Source: Enterococcus sp. HY326 (GTDB taxonomy: Bacteria; Bacillota; Bacilli; Lactobacillales; Enterococcaceae). From it: a stretch of 64,000 nt of DNA. The notes below the pieces were generated by a model, which did no database searches, had not been told where the DNA came from, and was given only the letters and a program-made list of their open reading frames with translations. Within the stretch, counting starts at the first letter, position 1; every line of letters begins with the position of its first letter. Positions 33,780-43,033 of the stretch are shown in pieces. The stretch spans positions 1-64,000 of the forward strand of contig NZ_JANLGQ010000005.1 of NCBI RefSeq assembly GCF_026157065.1, written 5' to 3'. A program made the translations under genes and the position numbers.

Positions 33780-34613
33780 TTATTTTTCCAAATTGCGTTT
33801 ACGATAATTTAGCACCACTAGGCGTAAAAATAAATTTACGACTAAGAAAATCGCGATGAAGACCAGCGTAATCGTGGCCCCTGGTGGTGTGTCCAGATAA
33901 AAGGAGCCAAACAAGCCGCCGAGCATGCCGATAAAGCCGACAATCACACTAACTAAAATGACTGTATTGAAACTTTTGCCGACCCGCATGCCGACAGAAG
34001 CCGGCAAGACCATAATTGCCGAAATCAGTAAAGCACCGGCAATCGGAATCATCACCGCAATGGCAACCCCGGTGACCACATTGAAAAACATCGACATCAA
34101 ACGTGTCGGTAAGCCATCAACATGGGCCGTGTCCTCGTCAAAGGTCAACACATACATCGGCCGTTTAAATAGAAAGAATAACACGCCGATTATCGCAAAC
34201 AAGCCACCTAACACAATCACCTGCTGCCAAGTGATTGTCACAATCGAACCAAATAAATATGACTGGATGCTGGTGGAGTTACTGCCGCCATCAATACTCA
34301 TCAGCACCAGCGCTAAAGCCAAGCCCCCCGCCATCAAAATGGCAATCGAAATTTCTGAATATGAGCGGTAAAGACCCCGCAAATACTCTAAAATAACGGC
34401 GGCCACCACCACGACAAATAAAGTCGTCAAATCGGGGTTTAAATTTAAAAAGAAGCCTAGAGCGACACCTGCTAAAGAGACGTGGGACAAGGTGTCCGCC
34501 ATTAAGGACTGGCGACGAATAACTAGAAAGACTCCTAGCATGGGCGCAATGCCGGCAATAAAAATTGCGGCAATCAAAGCCCGTCTCATGAATTCATATG
34601 AAAGCAACGCCAT
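33780..34613 (-). CDS. adcB: Zinc ABC transporter permease (ABC-3 family, AdcB/ZnuB-like)
   Basis: 277 aa with eight or so TM helices. Family markers include [21 protein letters not shown] near 32-52, [10 protein letters not shown] after DEDTA, and [15 protein letters not shown] near 193-207. AAAGGAGG precedes ATG 34613. It overlaps the ATPase gene by 28 bp. With AdcA and AdcC it imports Zn2+; manganese systems share the fold, but the His-rich binding protein and Zur-like boxes favour zinc. Confidence 0.92.
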   Translation of the reverse strand: MALLSYEFMRRALIAAIFIAGIAPMLGVFLVIRRQSLMADTLSHVSLAGVALGFFLNLNPDLTTLFVVVVAAVILEYLRGLYRSYSEISIAILMAGGLALALVLMSIDGGSNSTSIQSYLFGSIVTITWQQVIVLGGLFAIIGVLFFLFKRPMYVLTFDEDTAHVDGLPTRLMSMFFNVVTGVAIAVMIPIAGALLISAIMVLPASVGMRVGKSFNTVILVSVIVGFIGMLGGLFGSFYLDTPPGATITLVFIAIFLVVNLFLRLVVLNYRKRNLEK

Positions 34614-35266
34614 TGTGAGTCCTCCTTTCTGACCAAACGGATTTGCCGGTCAGCGTATTCTTTAATATCTTCATGGTCATGGGTAATCATTAAAATGCCC
34701 TTGTTGTGCACATGGGCGTTATGTCTTAGCAAACGGTAAAACTCTTTGCGGGATTGTTCATCCATCCCGGTGGTTGGTTCATCTAAAATAAATAAATCGG
34801 GATCCGTGGCAAAAATCCGAGCCAAGCTGATGCGTTGTTTTTGGCCGCCGGATAATTCGCCGATTTTTTTATTGCGCATATTCCACATGTCCACCGATTC
34901 TAAAGCCCGCTGCACATGCTGATGATCTTTTTGGGTTAGCCGCTTGAACCAGCGGCCTCTAGAGTAGCGACCAGACCGCACGAGTTCTAGAACGGTACTG
35001 GGAAAACCAGCGTTAAACGAAGCCACTTGTTGAGGAATATAACCAATGCTGATCTGATTGCCCTCTGCATTTTTATCGGCAATCAGCACCTCGCCTTTGG
35101 TCGGCTTTAATAAGCCCAACGTCGCTTTAATCAATGTTGATTTTGCCGCGCCATTTTCTCCGGTTAAAATGACAAACTCGCCGGGATTGACTTCATAGGA
35201 AACGTCTTCGAGCACCGGCTCATCGTCATAATAAAAGGTCAAATCCTTGACTTGTATGTAGTGCAT
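34586..35266 (-). CDS. adcC: Zinc ABC transporter ATP-binding protein (AdcC/ZnuC-like)
   Basis: 226 aa. Walker A reads GENGAAKST (about 36-44), the Gly-to-Ala form often seen in metal-transport ATPases; the signature is ELSGGQKQR near 137, Walker [14 protein letters not shown] near 158 and the switch His in MITHDHEDI. It lies between adcA and adcB in one operon, with GGAG before ATG 35266. Confidence 0.93.
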   Translation of the reverse strand: MHYIQVKDLTFYYDDEPVLEDVSYEVNPGEFVILTGENGAAKSTLIKATLGLLKPTKGEVLIADKNAEGNQISIGYIPQQVASFNAGFPSTVLELVRSGRYSRGRWFKRLTQKDHQHVQRALESVDMWNMRNKKIGELSGGQKQRISLARIFATDPDLFILDEPTTGMDEQSRKEFYRLLRHNAHVHNKGILMITHDHEDIKEYADRQIRLVRKEDSQWRCFHMNS

Positions 35267-35358
35267 CTCACCACTCCTTGTTTCTGGGTAAACTTTTATA
35301 ACAAACTAATAGCTGTGCCTCTCAAAGAAAAAGCACAGCGGGACTAGTTGATGATACT

Positions 35359-36327
35359 TTATTGAATCGTTTTTTGTAAAGCGCTAAGGTTTTCTTGCAT
35401 CACGGAAATATAATCTTCGCCATTGTCTAGCTGTTCGGTGGTTAAGCTTTCTAACGGATTCAAGACCAGCGTTTCGACATTGGCTTCACTGGCTAAAGTT
35501 TCCGCCACTGTTGAAGAAGCATTTTCTTCAAAATAAATGTATTGAATGCCGTTTTCATCCACATAATCCTTCAGCTCAGCTAAACGACTGGCACTTGGTT
35601 CTTCATCTGGAGAAATGCCGGAAATCGCCACCTGCGTTAAATCATATTGGCGGGCTAAATAGCCAAAGGCCGCATGTTGCGTCACAAAGGTTCTTTCTGT
35701 GGCATCCGCTAAAGCTGTCGTATATTCTTCATCTAGAGCATTCAATTCGGCAATATAATTTTCCGCATTTTCCGCAAAGGTATCTGCTAATTCAGGATAT
35801 TTTTCACTTAAAGCCGCTTGAATAGTTTCGACTTCTTGCGCTGCCAGCACTGGGCTCAACCAAACGTGAGGGTCCAACTCATGACTGTGTTCTTCTTCAT
35901 GGGATTCTTCTGTCTCATGGTCATGTTCTTCTTCAGCCCCCTCCATCAATTCAATTCCATCAGCGGCTTGAATGACCGCTGTCTGTTGAGTATCAATATT
36001 TTCGGAAATATCGCTGACCCAAGTTTCAAACTCGTCGCTGTTATAAACAAATGCATCGGCATCGACAATATTGGCGATGTCCTTAGCGCTTGGCTCGTAA
36101 TCGTGGGGCTCTGTGCCGGCAGGAATCATCAGCTCAACCTCTGCGCTATCGCCGACCACTTGTTTGGTAAATTCATACATGGGATAAAAAGTCGTAACAA
36201 TTTTGATGTCACTGTCTGATTCAACCGCTGCTGAACTTGAACTGCTAGTGGCGCCATTGTCACTACCACAGGCCGCCAAAAACAACCCCAAGCCAACGAT
36301 ACTAGTAAACGTAATTAATTTTTTCAT
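35359..36327 (-). CDS. adcA: Zinc-binding lipoprotein of the AdcA/ZnuA family
   Basis: 322 aa. The lipobox is LAAC (C20). Metal-binding residues are in PHDYEPSAKD (His near 75), an acidic His-rich loop (HDHETEESHEEEHSH, about 136-150) followed by DPHVWLSP, TQHAAFGYLA (His near 218) and the C-terminal acidic site. The His-rich loop is typical of zinc-specific members. It lacks the C-terminal ZinT domain of streptococcal AdcA. It is first in the operon, 92 bp before adcC, and its promoter is flanked by Zur-like boxes. Confidence 0.94.
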   Translation of the reverse strand: MKKLITFTSIVGLGLFLAACGSDNGATSSSSSAAVESDSDIKIVTTFYPMYEFTKQVVGDSAEVELMIPAGTEPHDYEPSAKDIANIVDADAFVYNSDEFETWVSDISENIDTQQTAVIQAADGIELMEGAEEEHDHETEESHEEEHSHELDPHVWLSPVLAAQEVETIQAALSEKYPELADTFAENAENYIAELNALDEEYTTALADATERTFVTQHAAFGYLARQYDLTQVAISGISPDEEPSASRLAELKDYVDENGIQYIYFEENASSTVAETLASEANVETLVLNPLESLTTEQLDNGEDYISVMQENLSALQKTIQ

Positions 36328-36376
36328 CTCTTCTGCCTCTTTTCATTTCTATCGATAAATTTGCGTTTAAATTTGC

Positions 36377-36487
36377 AAATCGAAAAATTTCCGATTTAGG
36401 ACAATGTTTAACTTAGCAAAGAAAAAGTTATTCGTCAATATAAAACGAAAAATTTCCGATTTACCTCGAAAATTTCAAGATAAATCG
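36377..36487 (-). promoter_or_regulatory. adcA promoter flanked by two Zur-like boxes
   Basis: The 21-mer AAATCG-N9-CGATTT lies at 36377-36397, and a near copy (AAAACG-N9-CGATTT) at 36442-36462; both contain GAAAAATTTCCGATTT. This matches the layout of Gram-positive Zur boxes (AAATCGTAATnATTACGATTT). Between them on the minus strand are TTGACG and TAAGTT with 17-bp spacing. A further half-site AAATCG is at 36482-36487. Zinc-responsive repression of adcACB is expected. Confidence 0.65.
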
Positions 36488-36503
36488 GAAAACTCATGAA
36501 TTC

Positions 36504-37361
36504 CTATTCATTTTTGAGGGTTCGCACGAGATACACTTCATCGCAAAAACCTTTTAAAGCATTGTATACTCGTTGGGCTCGCGAGTATTTGTCACACAGG
36601 CCAAACACTGTTGGCCCGCTGCCGGTCATCAAGGAAACATCTGCACCATATTTTAGCATGCGCTCTTTGATTTGTTGAATCACTGGATGACGGTTGATGG
36701 TCACAGCTTCTAAAGAATTGCCCATCTTTTGAATCATCCCTTGATAATCATCTGTTTGAATTGCATCAATCAGACCTTCAATATCAGGGTGATGCACATC
36801 CTCCATCACCAAATCCTTAAAGACTGTCGGTGTCGAGACACTGAAGCGGGGTTTAACTAAAACCACCCAGCACTGAGGCATTGTCGGCAGATGGGTAATT
36901 TTTTCGCCGACACCAGTTGCTAAAGCTGTGTTGCCATGCAGACAAAACGGAACATCGGTGCCGACCTCTAAACCGATTTCTGTCAGCTCATCTAAGCTTA
37001 GACCAAGATTCCAGAGCCGATTAATGCCTCTCAACGCTGCGGCACAATCGGTGCTACCGCCACCGAGACCTGCTGCGACGGGAATTTCTTTTTTGATAAA
37101 TACTTTGACGCCCTTTTCAATCTGATAGCGGCGCTTGATTAATGAGATGGCCTGATAGACATTGTTGCGACCATCTGTTGGTAAAAAAGCCTTATTGGTT
37201 TCGACGATGATTTTATTTTCCGGAATTTCTTCTAATGAAATCCGGTCTAATAAGTCAATGCTCGTCATCACCATGGCTAATTCATGATAATTATCTGCCC
37301 GCCGACCCAAGACATCTAGCCCGAGATTAATCTTGGCGGGGGCCTTTTCCATAATTTCCAT
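36504..37361 (-). CDS. ispE: 4-diphosphocytidyl-2-C-methyl-D-erythritol kinase
   Basis: 285 aa from ATG 37361, which follows AAGGTGG; the longer upstream frame lacks a site. GHMP kinase motifs are present: APAKINLGLDV at the N-terminus, the ATP loop PVAAGLGGGSTDCAAAL near 95-111 and MTGSGPTVFGL near 258. It phosphorylates CDP-ME in the MEP isoprenoid route, which suggests that pathway is present in this species. It may read through towards adcA, since no terminator was found between them. Confidence 0.95.
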   Translation of the reverse strand: MEIMEKAPAKINLGLDVLGRRADNYHELAMVMTSIDLLDRISLEEIPENKIIVETNKAFLPTDGRNNVYQAISLIKRRYQIEKGVKVFIKKEIPVAAGLGGGSTDCAAALRGINRLWNLGLSLDELTEIGLEVGTDVPFCLHGNTALATGVGEKITHLPTMPQCWVVLVKPRFSVSTPTVFKDLVMEDVHHPDIEGLIDAIQTDDYQGMIQKMGNSLEAVTINRHPVIQQIKERMLKYGADVSLMTGSGPTVFGLCDKYSRAQRVYNALKGFCDEVYLVRTLKNE

Positions 37362-37464
37362 TGCAGCCACCTTACTTTGGAATAATTGCAATAATTTTAT
37401 CACACGGGAAAATAATTGTAAAAAAACCCGTGCTGAAATAAAAATTATCTCCTTAGCTGCAGCA

Positions 37465-37594
37465 AAAAAATTCCCTCCACAGCTTTAACAGATTCATTAC
37501 GACAACACTTTCTTCTGCAGTTGGAGCCTAACAACTCAGGCTTCTTCCACAAAAATTTTTGCGTGCTTCATAATAAATCTGTTGCAATGGAGGG
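37465..37594 (-). terminator. Long structured terminator-like element after mprF
   Basis: Outer arms CCCTCCA...AACAGATT (37473-37495) and AATCTGTTGCAATGGAGGG (37576-37594) pair with small bulges across about 75 nt. An inner hairpin pairs AGCCT (37525-37529) with AGGCT (37538-37542). The minus strand then reads AATTTTTTTG. It starts 16 bp after the mprF stop. It is larger than a simple terminator. Confidence 0.6.
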
Positions 37595-37609
37595 ACAACT
37601 CTTTAACTA

Positions 37610-40207
37610 CTAATTTTCCCGCAGTACTTCTTCTGCTAAACCGGCGCCCCGTGCTTTGCCGTAACCAATTAGCATCAGCAATTGGCCAGCACCTAAGATA
37701 AAGCTGCTGTTTGAACGGTAAGCAAAGTAACGGGATTGCCATTCATCGACGTAATATTCCTTATTTTGCTGGGAGGTCTGAAACTCGTAGAAAAAGCTGC
37801 CGTAGCGATAAATAATATTCATCACCCGCTCCTCCCAGAAGGAAAATTCTGAATCCCCCACTCGAGCCAATGGCGCCATGCCGATATTGGCGTAAGCGAA
37901 GCCTTCACTGCGATAGACATCCAACTGTTTAGCAATTAAAAAATTGGCTAAGCTAACTGGTACTTCTTTTTTCAGTCGCAAGAGGTCAAAGGAAACGGTC
38001 GATTGGCTGATTGGCTGTTGGGTGATAAAGCCCACCAGCTCATTGGCTTGATTAAAGACAACGCCGACGCCGCTGGCATTCAAATAGCTGTCTTCAAAGC
38101 GCCCCACAGAAAATTGCTTTTCTTTGGCTCCGTCCAGCCATTCATCAGAAACCTTTTGACAGCTGGCTAATAATTCTGCCGGTAATTCTTGATAAAATTG
38201 AAAACGATAGCCTTCGTGGGTAAGCTTTTTAAATTCCAACGCTTCACCAAAGGGGACGCGACCGCTCTTTTGCAGACTGACGATTCCCACTTCACCGACC
38301 TTGGCAAAATCATAACCCAAGTCGTGTAAAATCAACGTATAATCATCGGAAATTTTATAAAAAGCCAGCTGATAGCCCCGCTGATCTGCGTAGCGGGTAA
38401 AAGCCTGGGTCGCTTGGCGCCATTTCCGCTGGTCGCCGATGGGATTACCCAGCACAAAGCACTTGTTGGCCTTCATTTGAAAACCAAAAACGACTTGGTC
38501 CTGACGATTTTCTTGATAATAAAAATAGCGATAGCCCGGCAAGGTTAGATAATGGCTGGCATTAGTGCCGCCATATGCCTGCACCAATTGATTTAAACGA
38601 GCAGGATTTAATTCTTCCCCCAAAGTCAGCGTCGTATCTGCTAAATATTGATACAACAAGGCTAAAGCCATCAAAGATAAGCCAATTCCGACGAGACCGG
38701 AAAACCAGACATCATCCGAAGGAAAGAAAATAAAACGATTGGAAATCAGCGCGCCCCCTAAATTATTACTATTATAATAGCCGGCGATTGCATAGACGAT
38801 AAACAAAAAGCCAAAGAGAATACTGTCAAAAATAATAGCACCCCAAGAATAAACAAATTTCTGGCGGTAAAATTCTTTGCGGGAAATCCAGACAAGGCCG
38901 ATAATAATCAGATAAACAATGATAAGACGTAGTGAAGTTGTCCGCAAGACTGCATTGATAATTCCAAAGGCTAACAGTAAAATCGTCGGCCAAAATGCCC
39001 GCCGAACTTTGAGCCACAGCCCCCGAGCCAAACCCAGTAGTAAAAAGCCCACCATCATATTGATTGTTTGATCTAAGAAATCAAAGGAAAAGGGTAGTAA
39101 AAATTCAAAAAGACGGCTTAAGGTCGACAAATTGCTAATTGTCGATAATAGGACCATCATGATGCCGGCAAAATAGACCGCCGCCACTAAAATAAAATGG
39201 GCGGTTTTTTGCGTCATAATTTTCGGCAGATTGTCAAAGAAGCGATTGACCTTGACTCCTGTTTGACGGACAAACAATAAAATCCCCGTCAAAAACGGCA
39301 AGACATAATAAAAGAGCCGATAAAATAGAAGCCAGACTACCACGGTATTTTGGTCGATGCCCTGTTGACTCAAGCCTAAAATAATCAAGACATCAAAGGT
39401 GCCGACACCGCCGGGCACCATGGTCAGCATCCCAATCAGGGTCGCAATAATAAACATCGGATAAATGGCCGCTAAAGGTAGGGCGATACCTAAAAGATTC
39501 CCGATTGTCAAAAAGGCAATTAGCGCACCGCACCATTGGCCTAAAGAAGTCAGCACCAAGCTGATGATGCCGCCGGGATACAATTCTTGAAACAGCCGTC
39601 TGCGATTTAAATAGGCAAAGACGATTAAGGCCGGCGCAATCACAGAGCCCACCAGCATCCAAATCCAATATTCCTGAAAAAATTGATCGGGATGAATCAA
39701 AAAGGTATCAATCAGCGTGAACAAAGACAGCAAAGATAATCCACTCAACATAAAGAGGGCCACCTTTGAGACAGTGGCCAACACTTTTTTACGGTCAAAA
39801 TCTTTACCGTAAAAACTCCCCCGTAAAGCGGAGCCCACCACACCGCCGAAGCCGGCGAGATTGTTAATCGTATTGGTGACCCAAGCGGAAACAAACCATT
39901 CCCGCCGCGACATCTTCGGCTTGCCTTGTTTTTCCAGCGTCCGAATCGTCACCCAATCATAGCCAAGCATCGGTAAAATACAGACCAAACCCGTCGCCGC
40001 CATCACCACAAGGGCCAGATTACCTTGTTCCCCCATCTTGGCGAAGACCTGCTGCCAGCTCATGCCTCGGGTAATGTGCGTCAGCTGATTGGCCACAAAG
40101 ACCAACACTGAGGCAAAGAAAATTAATTTTAAAATAAAGCTGTGTTGTTTAATCCAACCCCAGCTTGTCTGAATAATTTTTTTCAAAACTAGCGCCACCA
40201 TTCTCAT
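37610..40207 (-). CDS. mprF: MprF, phosphatidylglycerol lysyltransferase/flippase
   Basis: About 865 aa from ATG 40207; ATG 40201 and TTG 40186 (MKKIIQTSWGW, with GGTGG upstream) are also possible. Fourteen or so TM helices (to about residue 510) form the flippase and synthase membrane domain, with MVPGGVGTFDVLIILGLS typical of the family. The C-terminal DUF2156/LPG synthase domain (about 520-850) has YGGTNASHYLTLPGYRYF, CFVLGNPIGD and ANIGMAPLARVG. It transfers Lys (or other amino acids) from aminoacyl-tRNA to phosphatidylglycerol and flips the product, lowering surface negative charge and cationic peptide binding. Monocistronic, divergent from proC. Confidence 0.95.
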   Translation of the reverse strand: MRMVALVLKKIIQTSWGWIKQHSFILKLIFFASVLVFVANQLTHITRGMSWQQVFAKMGEQGNLALVVMAATGLVCILPMLGYDWVTIRTLEKQGKPKMSRREWFVSAWVTNTINNLAGFGGVVGSALRGSFYGKDFDRKKVLATVSKVALFMLSGLSLLSLFTLIDTFLIHPDQFFQEYWIWMLVGSVIAPALIVFAYLNRRRLFQELYPGGIISLVLTSLGQWCGALIAFLTIGNLLGIALPLAAIYPMFIIATLIGMLTMVPGGVGTFDVLIILGLSQQGIDQNTVVVWLLFYRLFYYVLPFLTGILLFVRQTGVKVNRFFDNLPKIMTQKTAHFILVAAVYFAGIMMVLLSTISNLSTLSRLFEFLLPFSFDFLDQTINMMVGFLLLGLARGLWLKVRRAFWPTILLLAFGIINAVLRTTSLRLIIVYLIIIGLVWISRKEFYRQKFVYSWGAIIFDSILFGFLFIVYAIAGYYNSNNLGGALISNRFIFFPSDDVWFSGLVGIGLSLMALALLYQYLADTTLTLGEELNPARLNQLVQAYGGTNASHYLTLPGYRYFYYQENRQDQVVFGFQMKANKCFVLGNPIGDQRKWRQATQAFTRYADQRGYQLAFYKISDDYTLILHDLGYDFAKVGEVGIVSLQKSGRVPFGEALEFKKLTHEGYRFQFYQELPAELLASCQKVSDEWLDGAKEKQFSVGRFEDSYLNASGVGVVFNQANELVGFITQQPISQSTVSFDLLRLKKEVPVSLANFLIAKQLDVYRSEGFAYANIGMAPLARVGDSEFSFWEERVMNIIYRYGSFFYEFQTSQQNKEYYVDEWQSRYFAYRSNSSFILGAGQLLMLIGYGKARGAGLAEEVLREN

Positions 40208-40373
40208 TCTTAACTTTATGTTAGCGGAAATCCCTGATTTTTTCCACTTTTGTGTAAAAAAAGCCAAGCCGAACTACTTTGCTAAAAGCAAGCTTGACGT
40301 CAGCTGGCAAATGACAAAAACTTTTGCAACAGGTATCATAAAGAAGAACCATTAACTTAAAGGAGGATGTGCA

Positions 40374-41174
40374 ATGAAAATTGGATTTATCGGTGCCGGC
40401 AATATGGCCCAAGCAATTATTCATGGTTTAATTCATAAAAAAGTAGTGGCCCCTGAGGAGCTTTTTATTTCCGCTGGTCATTTTAGCAGCGCTGAGGCAG
40501 TAGCGGAAAAAACAGGTGTTGTTGCCCTTAAAAAAAATACGGAAGTTGTTGATGCCGCCGATATTATTATTTTGGCAGTCAAACCAAATTTACTCGCTAA
40601 GGTTTTACCGAAAATCGCCTCAACACTTTCCCCAGAAAAAACCCTCGTATCGATTGCTGCTGGCGTCAGCCTGGCGAGTTTAGCAGAGCTTTTAGGGAAT
40701 GACAGCCAGCCGCTGATTCGAGTAATGCCGAATGTTAATGTCAGCGTCGAAGCCGGCGTCAGTGCTATTTGCAGCAACCAGCAGGTCCCGGCAACAGTTT
40801 TAGCAGCGGTCAAAGATTTATTCGGAGCCGTTGGCGGCGTCTATGACATCGCCGAAAAAGATTTCAGTACCTTTATTGGATTAGCCGGCAGCTCCCCAGC
40901 CTATGTTTACATGTTTATCGACGCCATCAGTCGAGCCGGTGTGTTAAACGGAATGCCCAAAAAATTGGCCACCGAGATTGCCGCCAAAGCTGTGCTAGGA
41001 TCAGCCAAGCGTCTTTTGGAAGGCGAAGAGTCTCCGTGGGATTTAGTCGATCAGGTTTCCTCCCCCGGCGGCACTACCGTTGAAGGGGTCGTCACCTTGG
41101 AGAAAGCCGGTTTTATTCCGGCTGTCATTGAAGGCATCGATGCCACCATCAAAAAAGATCAAAGCATGTCATAA
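40374..41174 (+). CDS. proC: Pyrroline-5-carboxylate reductase
   Basis: 266 aa with AAAGGAGG before ATG 40374. The NADPH-binding Rossmann motif is GFIGAGNMAQAII (4-16). The catalytic/substrate region near the C-terminus reads GLAGSSPAYVYMFIDA and VSSPGGTTVEGV. It makes proline from P5C using NAD(P)H. Monocistronic with a hairpin after the stop. Proline synthesis suits the osmolyte theme of the nearby bus genes, but no shared regulation is seen. Confidence 0.96.
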   Translation: MKIGFIGAGNMAQAIIHGLIHKKVVAPEELFISAGHFSSAEAVAEKTGVVALKKNTEVVDAADIIILAVKPNLLAKVLPKIASTLSPEKTLVSIAAGVSLASLAELLGNDSQPLIRVMPNVNVSVEAGVSAICSNQQVPATVLAAVKDLFGAVGGVYDIAEKDFSTFIGLAGSSPAYVYMFIDAISRAGVLNGMPKKLATEIAAKAVLGSAKRLLEGEESPWDLVDQVSSPGGTTVEGVVTLEKAGFIPAVIEGIDATIKKDQSMS

Positions 41175-41184
41175 ATTTCAAAAA

Positions 41185-41236
41185 ATAAGCACGCTACACG
41201 AAGTGGGTGAACTGACCAATTCGTGTATCGTGCTTT
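41185..41236. terminator. Hairpin between convergent proC and the YczE/YitT-like gene
   Basis: AAGCACGcTACACGAA pairs with TTCGTGTAtCGTGCTT around a 17-nt loop. T-richness afterwards is modest on both strands; it probably serves both genes. Confidence 0.7.
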
Positions 41237-41242
41237 CCTAAT

Positions 41243-41881
41243 TTATTCCTCCAGCTCTGCTATAGCCGGACTTAATTTTTCTTGAATTTTATTACTGACA
41301 TTTTCGTTAAACCACTGAACTAACGGACCTGTCAGTAAAACAATAGCCAACGTGCCAATCCCAATGGCACTGCCGGTGAAAAAGGCTACCACTACACAAA
41401 AGGCATCCGTCATAATTCGACACAGCCGAAAAGGAATGCCGATGCGTTCTGGTAAGAAAATCGCCAACGAATCATAAGGGGCGACTCCCAAATCGCTAGA
41501 AATATAAAGAGACAGCGAAAAAGCCATCAGCAACAAGCAAGGTATTAATAAAATGAGGCTCACAACCAGACTCGGACTCGCAAGCTCGCTTGCTTCAATC
41601 AGCATCAGGAAAAAGTCTGAGATAAAAGCCAACAGCGCCAAATTCATCAAAGAGCCCCAGCCAATCGTTCCGCGGGCAAAGATAAATTGAAAAATAAACA
41701 AAATCAGATTGACACCTAATTGCGCCACTCCATAGCTCAGCTGGCTAACTTGAGCCAGCCCAATATTCATCGCTGAAAAAGGGTCGGTCCCCAGATTGAT
41801 AAACCGTAGGACTGCTATACAAAAACCTAATAGGATATTTCCTGAAACCATCATAAACAAATTAACTCTAGTCATCTGCAT
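41243..41881 (-). CDS. YczE/YyaS/YitT-family integral membrane protein
   Basis: 212 aa with about five TM helices. Conserved-looking segments are GFCIAVLRFINLGTDPFSAM and LSLYISSDLGVAPYDSLAIF, the paired G-T/A-P-x-D/S motifs of this family. Function is unknown; the family is widespread in Firmicutes. AAGGAG precedes ATG 41881. It is convergent with proC and upstream neighbours are on the same strand but 240 bp away. Confidence 0.78.
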   Translation of the reverse strand: MQMTRVNLFMMVSGNILLGFCIAVLRFINLGTDPFSAMNIGLAQVSQLSYGVAQLGVNLILFIFQFIFARGTIGWGSLMNLALLAFISDFFLMLIEASELASPSLVVSLILLIPCLLLMAFSLSLYISSDLGVAPYDSLAIFLPERIGIPFRLCRIMTDAFCVVVAFFTGSAIGIGTLAIVLLTGPLVQWFNENVSNKIQEKLSPAIAELEE

Positions 41882-42124
41882 CCGAAAAATTCTCCTTAGA
41901 AAGATTCACTGCTCTAACCATAAAAGAATTTCAGCCATTTGTAAAACGCTTTTTTAACTTTTTTTGTTAATTTTAGGTTTTATCATTAGACGAAGCGTTG
42001 AGAAGTATTGAGATTGCTACCTTAGTGATTACCAATACAAACTATATTTAAGAAGCTCAAACTTTTTCCTAATTTTGTTAATTATGATTTCAAGCAGCTA
42101 GCCCATTTACAAATGCTGAGAAAA

Positions 42125-42742
42125 TCATGCTCGAAGTTTTCTAATTATTACGTAAACTATTCCACCACCTACAAGACATATTAGCAAACGGCCCACTGCC
42201 ATCTGCCAGCTTACCGTCACAAAGAGTTGTAATAACTCAAAAGCGCCAATAATCACCAGCACACCTGTAAAAATTATGGCAATTTTAGCTAAAACAACAT
42301 TTGATGTACTTCTCTTAAGAGCCTCTGTTCGCTGCAAGTATCTAACTAATTGAATTAAGAGAGCCAAGCCAACTCCAACCAAAATTAGAATATTAATGAT
42401 GAGATTCTCAATTTTTGGAATTTGCAGCATTGGCAGTATCAGGTACAAAATACCATAGCCTAAGATACATCCTAGATAGATTCCAATTAACTTGCGATTA
42501 CTTTTTACAACATTGGTATCTTTTTCTAGTTCTTTTAACATTTGATCGTCCCCTTTTAATAAATGATCAAGGGAAACTTGATAAATATCACTCAATAATA
42601 CGATGCTGATAATATCTGGATAACTGCGACCATTCTCCCAACTAGAAATAGTTTGGCGGCTAACATTTATCTTTTCCGCTAGAGCTTCTTGTGTCAGCCC
42701 AGCAGCTTTACGAGCAGCTTTCAGTTTTTGATCAATATTCAT
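42125..42742 (-). CDS. XRE-family regulator with C-terminal membrane domain
   Basis: 205 aa. The HTH_3 (about 5-65) reads KLKAARKAAGLTQEALAEKI and VSRQTISSWENGRSYPDI. Four TM helices (about 85-105, 112-130, 148-170, 178-200) follow, so it is a membrane-tethered regulator that may sense membrane or envelope state. GGAGGG precedes ATG 42742. The 240-bp stretch downstream to the YczE-like gene shows no gene; a target cannot be named. Confidence 0.82.
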   Translation of the reverse strand: MNIDQKLKAARKAAGLTQEALAEKINVSRQTISSWENGRSYPDIISIVLLSDIYQVSLDHLLKGDDQMLKELEKDTNVVKSNRKLIGIYLGCILGYGILYLILPMLQIPKIENLIINILILVGVGLALLIQLVRYLQRTEALKRSTSNVVLAKIAIIFTGVLVIIGAFELLQLFVTVSWQMAVGRLLICLVGGGIVYVIIRKLRA

Positions 42743-43033
42743 AATTTCCCTCCGTAATCAAAGTATAAGAAGTCACCTGCTAAAAACCAGAAAACATCCT
42801 TTACAATTCCCATTTTTCTTTTGTAAAGATTGCTTTACATGTTGATAAATCAAGGTTTATTATTACAATTTTAGCACTAGTTCATTCCTAATACTGTGGT
42901 TGTCTTGATTTTTTTATATCCTTTAATTCACAACCAAAAACCAGAGTCTTGTATTCTCCAAATTATAAGCATAAAAAAAGCACCAGCAACTATCTAAAGT
43001 CACTAGCACTCTCTACTTATAATTGAATCCAAA
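42743..43033. other. Intergenic region with the ketopantoate reductase terminator
   Basis: No gene is seen. At 42973-43010 the minus strand has AGTGCTAGTGAC pairing with GTTGCTGGTGCT (many G-U pairs) followed by seven T, a weak terminator for the gene at 43034. The rest is AT-rich. Confidence 0.5.

Noticed and set aside
34586-35266. AdcC as a defective ATPase because Walker A reads GENGAAKST
   Set aside because: The Gly-to-Ala form occurs in functional metal-transport ATPases and all other motifs are intact.
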